From Gemmatimonadota bacterium (GTDB taxonomy: Bacteria; Gemmatimonadota; Gemmatimonadetes; Gemmatimonadales; Gemmatimonadaceae): DNA of 64,000 nt. The notes beneath the pieces are model-generated. The model saw nothing but the letters and a program-made list of their open reading frames with translations. It did not search any database and was not told the origin of the DNA. A program made the position numbers and the translations under genes. Each line of letters starts with the position of its first letter. Position 1 is the stretch's first letter. This document shows, in pieces, positions 57,950 to 64,000 of the stretch. The stretch is from NCBI GenBank assembly GCA_016712265.1, contig JADJRJ010000030.1:868001-932000 (forward strand). Reading direction: 5' to 3'.

Positions 57950-60900
57950 TAGTGCGCCCCCCCATTCGCCGCGGCCGCCGCCGGAGCCGCCGTCGCGGCG
58001 GCCCCTGGCGCTGTGTGGTTGACCTTCTTCAAGTAGACCACCGCCGTGAAGGTGTTCAGTTCGTTGAACACGTGATAGCCGCGATCGTTGTTCACCATCT
58101 TCGCCACCGACCAGTTCTCGTCGGCCGCATCACCAAAGACAATGGCGCGCGACGGACACGCCTGCGCGCAGGCGGTCGTGAACTCATCCGGCCGCAACTC
58201 GCGCGATTCCAGCTTGGCCAGGTTCTCGGCCTCGCGAATACGCTGCACGCAGAAGGAGCACTTCTCCATGATCCCCTTCGCGCGCACCGTGACGTCCGGA
58301 TTGAGCTGGAGGTGCAGCGGCTCGGGGAACGCGTACTGCCGACGATTCGGCTCGGCGTACCCGTGCCAGTTGTAGTAGCGCACCTTGTACGGGCACCCGT
58401 TCGAGCAGTACCGCGTCCCGACGCACCGGTTGTAGACCTGGACGTTGAGCCCGTCCGGCGCGTGGTAAGTCGCGTACACCGGGCAGACCGGTTCGCACGG
58501 GGCATTGCCGCAGTGCTGGCACATCATCGGGACGAACCGCGCCTCGAACTCGCTGGCGCCATCCTCGCCCCCCTCGAAGTACCGCTCGATGCGCAACCAG
58601 CTCATCTCACGACCCTTGAGGATGTTGGCCCCGGGCCGGGTATCCCAACCGGCGCCATCGCTCGTATGGAACGGCCGCAGGGACCGACCCTGCCAGCGCG
58701 CGCCCACCGTCGGGATGTTGTTCTCGGCGTAACACGCCGTGACGCACGCCGAACACCCGGTGCACCGCGAGAGGTCGATGGTCATCGCCCAGCGGCGCTT
58801 GGCCATCCCGCTCCAGTGATTCGGGTCGTACATCCCCTTGTCCTTCGACGTGGGATCGCCGAGCTCACCCTGCGCGTCGTTCGCGACCGGCGAACGCAAG
58901 CCGGGGAGGAACTCGTGCGACGCGTCGCCGGGCAACGCGTGATGTTCTTCCTGCACACCGGCGACCAGGTCGGCCACCGTGATCGCCTGGGCGATCCCGC
59001 GACCGTGCTGCCGCGCCGACCCTTCGAGGGTCACCAGGTCCGAGCGCTGGGCCGCCTTGGCCACCGTCGCCTTGCCCTGGGTGAAGGCCAGTCCGCCGCC
59101 AGCGTTCCAGGCCGCGCCTAACGCGTCGAGCGCGTTGACGCCGATCCCCTCGGCATAGCGGCCATACTTCGTATGTCCCTGCCCCAACGCCACGGCGACC
59201 GTATCCGGGCGAATGCCGAGGTACGGCCACGCCGGAGCCGTGATGGTGCCCGCCGCCGTGGTCACGGTCACGTGATCACCGGCATGCACGCCCAGCCGCG
59301 AGGCGGTCATCGGGTGAATTTCCACCCACGACTGCCAGACGATCTTGGAGACCGGATCCGGGAGTTCCTGCAGCCAGGGCTTGTTGGCGCCTTCGCCCAT
59401 GCCTAACGTCGCGTGCGGATAGGTGACGAGGAAGAACTCCCCGGTCCCGCCCATCGTGGCTGCGGTTGCCGCCGTGGCAGCCACCGAGCGCGTAGCGATC
59501 GTCCCGGCGATCGTCCCCTTGGGCAGCGCCGCCGTCAATGCGTTGGCACCGTACTTCGCGACGAGGACATCGCGGTAGCTCTTCTGCGGGTAGCGCGCAG
59601 CCAAGGCCGCGTCCTTCTGCGCCACCTGCAACAGGACATCCGCGGTCGCCCGAGTGTCGAAGATCCGTTCCATCACCGGCTGCTGCAACCCGATCACGCC
59701 GGGGGCCGCCTGCGCATCGCCCCACGACTCCAGGGAGTGATCGTCCGGCAGCACCAGGTCGCACAACTCGGACGTCTCGTCGGGATAACTCGAGAACGAC
59801 ACCTTGAACGGCACCTTCGCCAGCGACGCGGCAACGCCCATCGCCTTCGGGGTGTCGTACGCCGGGTTCGCGCCGCGGAAGAAGGCAACCTGGATCGACC
59901 CCGCGTTGGCACGCGTGACCAGGTCCTGCAGGCCACCCACCCCGACGGCGCCGCCAAAGCCGCTGTGCGCCTCGGCCGGCTTGACCGTCACGCCAACACT
60001 GCCCTTCGCCTTGTTGATCGCGGCACAGGTTGCAGCGACCGCACCAGCATTCGGCGTCGACACGCCGGAGACCACCAGGCTGGTCGACGCGCCGCGCAGC
60101 TCGTCGGCGATCGACTGCAGCGTGGCCTCCGTCACCCCGCTGGCCTGCGCGGCGGCCGCGATGGTTCCCCCGGATCCGCCAACGGCGGCGAGCAACGCAC
60201 TCGCGATCGCCTCCTCGCTGCCGGGAATACAGGACACCCAGGTATCGGCGTTGAGGCCGGTGAGTGAACGACGCGCTCCGATGTAAATAACGCGCGGTCC
60301 GTCGGCGAGCTTGGCGCGGGCATCACCAAAGCTGAGCTGCTGGGGCACGCTCGCTCCCCATCCATCCAGGAAGTCAGCGCCGATCGAGACCACCAGCTTG
60401 GCGGCCGCAAAATCGAGCTTCGGCATCGCCACACCGTACGCCGCGCGGTTTGACGCCTCCACGGCAAGGTCGGCCGAGGGATCGTACTGGATGTGCGCAC
60501 CGAAGCCGTAGGCGGAGAGCCATCCATCCAGAAATCCCGCGAAGGTGCCACTTTCGGGCCCGGTGACAAAGACCGCGTTGCCGGCGGTGCCGCGGGCCGA
60601 ACCCAACCGGGCGACCAGCGCATCAATGGCCTTGTCCCAGGTGGTCGGCACGAGCTTGTCTCCCTCGCGCATCATCGGGCCGCGGTAGCGATCCGGATTG
60701 TAGAGGCCCTGAAGCGCCGACTGCCCCCTGGCACAGAGGGCCCCCTGGTTCACCGGGTGGTCCGCATGGCCTTCGAGCTTGATCGCGCGGCCGTCGCGCA
60801 CTTCGGCGATGATGCCGCACGACGTCGCGCATTCGCGACACGTGGTGGTGTAGAGCGTCGAAACTCCCGGCACCGTGTTGTCCGGCGACGAGAGGTACGG

Positions 60901-61020
60901 GATCAGGCTCTCCACCTGTTCGTTGGTACACCCAACGGCGGTGGTTGCCGCCCCGGCGGCTCCAAGCACCTTGAGGAACTGTCGGCGCTTGACGCCGTTC
61001 GGTTCCGGTGTGTGGCTCAT
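57949..61020 (-). CDS. actB: Alternative complex III, Fe-S/molybdopterin-oxidoreductase-like subunit ActB
   Basis: A 1023-aa protein. A Tat-like N-terminus (NGVKRRQFLKVLGAAGAA) is followed by a molybdopterin-oxidoreductase-like domain (about 50-750) beginning with CRECATSCGI...GALCARGQS. A PsrB/DmsB-like ferredoxin domain follows (about 760-1000) with CTGCSACVTACY, CQHCGNAPCEPVCPV, CVGTRYCSNGCPYK and CSFCVQRI...CAQACPS. These would bind three [4Fe-4S] and one [3Fe-4S] cluster as in characterised complexes, which carry no molybdopterin. Start is the ATG at the Tat-like segment. Two Leu-Gly pairs are encoded TTA-GGC (59116-59123, 59401-59408). Confidence 0.95.
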
Positions 61021-61092
61021 GTAGTGCGTCCTCGGTTCACGAAGCTCTGGGACAGGCACCACCGCACTCGCGGTGGCGCCACCGGACCGGTA

Positions 61093-61734
61093 CTAGTAGT
61101 GGCACACCGCGCAGTCATACCGCGCCTTTTTTGGTTCCACCGCCGTGGCGGCGGCCGCGCCCGCCGTATCACCCGCGGCCTTGAGCCCCTCGCTCAACTG
61201 GTAGCCGTTCACATGGCAGGTGAGGCACCAGCCCATGTTGAGTGAGGAGGCCTGCTGGACCTGGGCCATGTCCTGGACGGGACCGTGGCAGCTCTGGCAG
61301 GTCACCCCGGCGTTCACATGCCGCATGTGCGGGAAACGCACGTACTCGGGCAGCTTGTGGATGCGCACCCACGGAATCGGCTTCCACTTGTCGGGCTGCC
61401 CGATCGGCGCAAACGCCTGGAGCTTCTTGATCTCCTCGCTCGTTCGCGCGGGCTGGCCGTTCATCGCGGGACGATTCGGCCCGACCAGCGTGTGGCAGCC
61501 CATGCACGTCCCCACCGCTGGCAGGCCAGGATCGGGGGACTTGTTCGCGCTGCTATGACAGTAGAGGCAGTTCATCCCCAGCGTCTTCACGTGCACCGGA
61601 TGGGGGAACTTGATCGGCTGCACGGGGGACACCCCCTGCGACGACGATGCGCCGCTGTACGCCGAGAGGATGGTTGCCGCGATCGCAATAGCGAAAAACG
61701 ACGGCACCAGCGCCCACTTGCTCCTGCTCGTCAT
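61093..61734 (-). CDS. actA: Alternative complex III, pentahaem cytochrome c subunit ActA
   Basis: A 213-aa protein with an N-terminal membrane helix (WALVPSFFAIAIAATILSAY) and five CxxCH haem sites: CLYCH, CMGCH, CQSCH, CLTCH and, at the very end, CAVCH. This is the pentahaem ActA subunit that collects electrons on the periplasmic side. It heads the actABCDEF operon, 72 bases before actB. The upstream region contains a CRP/FNR-type palindrome (61776-61795). Confidence 0.93.
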   Translation of the reverse strand: MTSRSKWALVPSFFAIAIAATILSAYSGASSSQGVSPVQPIKFPHPVHVKTLGMNCLYCHSSANKSPDPGLPAVGTCMGCHTLVGPNRPAMNGQPARTSEEIKKLQAFAPIGQPDKWKPIPWVRIHKLPEYVRFPHMRHVNAGVTCQSCHGPVQDMAQVQQASSLNMGWCLTCHVNGYQLSEGLKAAGDTAGAAAATAVEPKKARYDCAVCHY

Positions 61735-61775
61735 CAGGACCGGGAGGTGAAAGGAAGTCCGAGTGAACGATTCGG

Positions 61776-61795
61776 CTTGTGAACAATTTCACAAG
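61776..61795. promoter_or_regulatory. CRP/FNR-family operator-like palindrome upstream of actA
   Basis: CTTGTGAACAATTTCACAAG is a perfect palindrome in its outer eight bases on each side. It matches the TGTGA-N6-TCACA form bound by CRP/FNR-family regulators. It lies 42 bases before the actA ATG. An AT-rich CATAAT-like -10 candidate lies further upstream at 61812-61817. Confidence 0.65.
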
Positions 61796-61811
61796 CTGAT
61801 TTGCCGCCGGG

Positions 61812-61817
61812 AATTAT
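61812..61817 (-). promoter_or_regulatory. Putative -10 element (CATAAT) for the act operon
   Basis: The minus strand reads CATAAT in a short AT-rich island. If used, the palindrome at 61776-61795 would lie just downstream of the transcription start. Confidence 0.35.
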
Positions 61818-61870
61818 GCCCGGGGTTGTGAATGCGCGCAAGAGACGGCGCCGCCACGAGTTGCGCCACC

Positions 61871-62656
61871 TCAAGGCGGAGCCCCCGCTTCGTCTGAATG
61901 TCCCAATCTGTCCGGATCTGCCAGCAGGGCGGCAGCCACGTCCGCCTCGCGCAGTTCCAGCGACGCGAGCGGCGTCTGGATGAGCCGAAGGGGCCACATC
62001 GAGCCGAACAGGAAGCGGGGGGCGCCGATAGTGCGCAGCAGGTGGGAGAGCTCGTCGGACGGCGGTCCCCAGAGCCACGAAATGTCCCAGTACAGGCGTG
62101 CGCGCTCCGCGGGCGTCAGCCCCCAATGCACCTCTTCGATGAACTCCCGCGACGCCGCGCACACGACAAGTGTCGACCCCGTGGATGCGCGCGCCAGCTC
62201 GCGAACAAAGGCGGCGCTGAGGTCGGGCACCGCGTCCATCGGATGCCGTTGGCGCAGGTCCTCGAACCGGACAGTGAGCACCAGCACGAGTCTGCGTCTC
62301 GCGGCCTCCACGGCGACCTGCGTCGTGGCGGGATCGCCTGGACCGAGGCCGAGGATCTGGGGATAGACGCGAACCGCCGGGGCTCCCGCGCGGCGGGCGA
62401 GTTCAAGCTCGTGCACAGCGGACGGCCAGTCCGGCCGCACCGTCGGCACCGGACGGAGCCGCGGCGCGAACGGCGAGAGTGCAGCCACCAGCTCCGCGTT
62501 CCCACGGGACGGGTCCCGATGAAAGGCAGACGGCAGGTGGCCCACCCACGCGCCGTCAATCCCCTCGCGTTGCAGCACCTGCGACAGGACGGCAGGCTCG
62601 GGGTGCGGCACATGGCGCCACGGGAACCCCCCGATAAAGGTGTTCACGTCGAGCAT
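61871..62656 (-). CDS. Amidohydrolase-family protein (divergent, small)
   Basis: A 261-aa protein starting MLDVNTFIGGFPWRHVPHPE. It resembles TIM-barrel amidohydrolases of the amidohydrolase-2 kind, with AVRVYPQILGLGPGD and WDISWLWGPPSDELSHLL. The HxH metal motif at the N-terminus is replaced by DVNTFIG, so metal binding is uncertain. FLFGSMWPLR near the end matches the position of the conserved GSDxP-type loop. It overlaps the second amidohydrolase by 13 bases. Substrate unknown. Confidence 0.7.
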   Translation of the reverse strand: MLDVNTFIGGFPWRHVPHPEPAVLSQVLQREGIDGAWVGHLPSAFHRDPSRGNAELVAALSPFAPRLRPVPTVRPDWPSAVHELELARRAGAPAVRVYPQILGLGPGDPATTQVAVEAARRRLVLVLTVRFEDLRQRHPMDAVPDLSAAFVRELARASTGSTLVVCAASREFIEEVHWGLTPAERARLYWDISWLWGPPSDELSHLLRTIGAPRFLFGSMWPLRLIQTPLASLELREADVAAALLADPDRLGHSDEAGAPP

Positions 62657-63498
62657 GCGGGCCTCGCACTGGTGAGCGACGGGAAGGCGTGCGCCGGGAA
62701 GATCCGCACCGCGTTGCGCCAACGGATGTCGGCCAGGTCGCCAGCCGGCAGCCCGATCACCTCGAGGGCGCGGAGCTTGGCGAGGCCCGTACAGAGAGTG
62801 ATGTCGGCGCCCCACAACATGCGCTGCGCCCCAACCGCGGCCAGCGCGTCATCCAGCATCCCGCGGTCCACCCCGCTCCCGGACAGGTCCAGGTAGACGT
62901 TAGGCACGTCGCGCACCGCGGCGAAGGTGTGGGCATAGTCCCCTCCCCCGCCAATGTGCGCCAGGATGAACGACACACGGGGATGACGGGCAGCGGCACG
63001 CGCGAGGTCGGCCCCGTCTGAGATGTCCTGCCCGGGCCAGTGCCGGCGTCGGTGCTGCCAGATGTGGTGGAGCACGGGAAAGCCGTACCGCGCGGCGGAT
63101 TCATACAGCGGTGCCACGACCGGGTCGTCGCAGCGACGCGCCGCGGCGAGCTTGAGCCCCACGGCTCCGCGGGCGGCACAGCGGTCCACCTCGGCGATCG
63201 CGCCGGCGCCGTCGTTCGGATTGACGGCGACATAGGCCCGCAGCCGCGGATCGGCGCCCTGCAGCGCCAGCATGGCGTCGTTTGCCGGCACGGTGTCGGC
63301 GGGCGACTGGAAGTACGTCGGGGACGTCGCCCCCCAACTCCCGAGGATCGACGCCACATGGCAGGAAATCCCGATCCGTTCGCCGGCCTCGAGCCGGCGC
63401 GCGTTGAGGTGCCGGGCATTGTGGTAGCCCGACCCCTCGGGAAAGAAGTGGGCATGCACGTCGATGAGGGGCTCCGCGCCACCCAGCGGCGTGGTCAC
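62644..63498 (-). CDS. Amidohydrolase-family protein
   Basis: A 284-aa TIM-barrel amidohydrolase-2-type protein. The metal-binding HAH motif is in LIDVHAHFFPEG near residue 15. Further blocks are VGLKLAAARR, VLHHIWQHRRRHWPGQDI, FILAHIGGGGDYAHTF and LWGADITLC, which carry the later metal ligands. Such enzymes hydrolyse or decarboxylate cyclic or carboxylated small molecules. It overlaps the aminotransferase by 4 bases. The two amidohydrolases next to each other may act on the same substrate (inference). The motif CGTTAGGC is at 62898-62905 as Pro-Asn. Confidence 0.82.
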   Translation of the reverse strand: MTTPLGGAEPLIDVHAHFFPEGSGYHNARHLNARRLEAGERIGISCHVASILGSWGATSPTYFQSPADTVPANDAMLALQGADPRLRAYVAVNPNDGAGAIAEVDRCAARGAVGLKLAAARRCDDPVVAPLYESAARYGFPVLHHIWQHRRRHWPGQDISDGADLARAAARHPRVSFILAHIGGGGDYAHTFAAVRDVPNVYLDLSGSGVDRGMLDDALAAVGAQRMLWGADITLCTGLAKLRALEVIGLPAGDLADIRWRNAVRIFPAHAFPSLTSARPACST

Positions 63499-64000
63499 GC
63501 CACTCCCTCCACCACCTCAACAAACGCCGTTGAGGCCACACGCTCGATCTCGAGGAGGACCTCTTCGTCATCGTGGGCGAGCGACGCGTAGTTGTACGCC
63601 CCACGCTTGAACAGCACCCCGTGGAACGCGGCCCGCTCGAGGAAGCGGCTTTCACGCCCGGCATCCGCGAACCGCAAGAACCACATCGGGTCTGGCCCCA
63701 CGACCTCGACTCCCTCCACCCCGGAGGCCTCGATCGCCGCCGCCACCGACGCGCGCATGCGACCACCAGCGCGCGCGAGGACTTCGCACGGGTCGCCGTC
63801 CTCCGAGAGATACCGATCGAGCACGGCGTGCACGGCGGCCAGCGCCATCGTCTCGCCAGCGCTCGTGGACGTGATCCAGGTGCGCCCCGCCGCGTCCATC
63901 ACGGCAGCGCGTCCCACTACCGCAGCCACGGGAAAGCCGTTGGCCATCGCCTTGCCAAAGACGGCGAGGTCCGGGGTGACGCCGGCCACCTGCTGGTAGC
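63495..64000 (-). CDS. Class III pyridoxal-phosphate aminotransferase, 5' truncated by window edge
   Basis: The C-terminal 168 residues of a class III aminotransferase. The PLP Lys lies in PDLAVFGKAMANGFPVAAVVG, followed by TSTSAGETMALAAVHAVLDR, as in glutamate-1-semialdehyde aminomutase-like enzymes. The frame is open to the window edge, so the start is missing. It overlaps the amidohydrolase start by 4 bases. Substrate unknown; it acts in the cytoplasm. Confidence 0.85.
   Translation of the reverse strand, partial: YQQVAGVTPDLAVFGKAMANGFPVAAVVGRAAVMDAAGRTWITSTSAGETMALAAVHAVLDRYLSEDGDPCEVLARAGGRMRASVAAAIEASGVEGVEVVGPDPMWFLRFADAGRESRFLERAAFHGVLFKRGAYNYASLAHDDEEVLLEIERVASTAFVEVVEGVA

Overview
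The window is GC-rich bacterial chromosome with dense, tightly overlapping operons. I infer a Gemmatimonadota-like aerobic Gram-negative. The signs are a complete alternative complex III operon (actABCDEF), a TonB/ExbBD energy-transduction cluster, many lipoproteins and Tat substrates, an inositol-phospholipid gene pair, and many small unrecognised proteins. No rRNA, CRISPR array, prophage or insertion sequence is visible. One tRNA is present: Ala, anticodon TGC.

Layout. (1) 1-11478, minus: a long operon-like run. It reads CDP-alcohol phosphatidyltransferase, inositol-phosphate synthase, two small proteins, a branched-chain/pyruvate-type 2-oxoacid dehydrogenase (E1alpha, E1beta, E2) with small unknown genes among its members, a PHP phosphoesterase, an SDR, thioredoxin reductase, an MBL-fold hydrolase, a lipoprotein and a truncated Rrf2-type regulator. 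(2) 12013-18839, plus: an amino-sugar/cell-wall salvage group comprising an S12 serine hydrolase, an A-type Fe-S carrier, a NagB + PIG-L fusion, a sodium:solute symporter, a BadF-type sugar kinase and a DedA protein. (3) 18817-27792, minus: double GNAT, APC permease, membrane pyrophosphatase, a second TonB-like protein, then TonB-ExbB-ExbD-ExbD. (4) 27917-32006, minus: a four-gene signalling operon (kinase lacking the phospho-acceptor His, orphan Fis-type HTH, OmpR-type regulator, conventional kinase). (5) 32128-42443, minus: a carbohydrate ABC importer with two six-hairpin glycosidases, a glutamine-amidotransferase-like protein and a peroxiredoxin. One glycosidase is broken by frame changes. 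(6) 42532-53835: tRNA-Ala, thioredoxin 2, LLM oxidoreductase, DUF305 and LVIVD-repeat proteins, a Tat-exported epimerase-like protein, a large M14 peptidase, a RidA protein, a lipoprotein and a Tat-exported DsrE-like protein. (7) 54006-61734, minus: the complex III operon, with a CRP/FNR-type palindrome upstream. (8) 61871-64000, minus: two amidohydrolases and a truncated class III aminotransferase.

Three sequence-level signals stand out. The octamer CGTTAGGC occurs 16 times exactly. It is nearly always read as Leu-Gly using the rare TTA codon, or as Pro-Asn in the other orientation. A heptamer repeat (GACGGCA) occurs directly after three stop codons, always in the orientation of the preceding gene. 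Several coding frames of one glycosidase are broken within about 200 bases. Start codons were moved inward from the longest frame wherever the N-terminus only became protein-like later. All functions are read from the sequence by eye; no database search was run.
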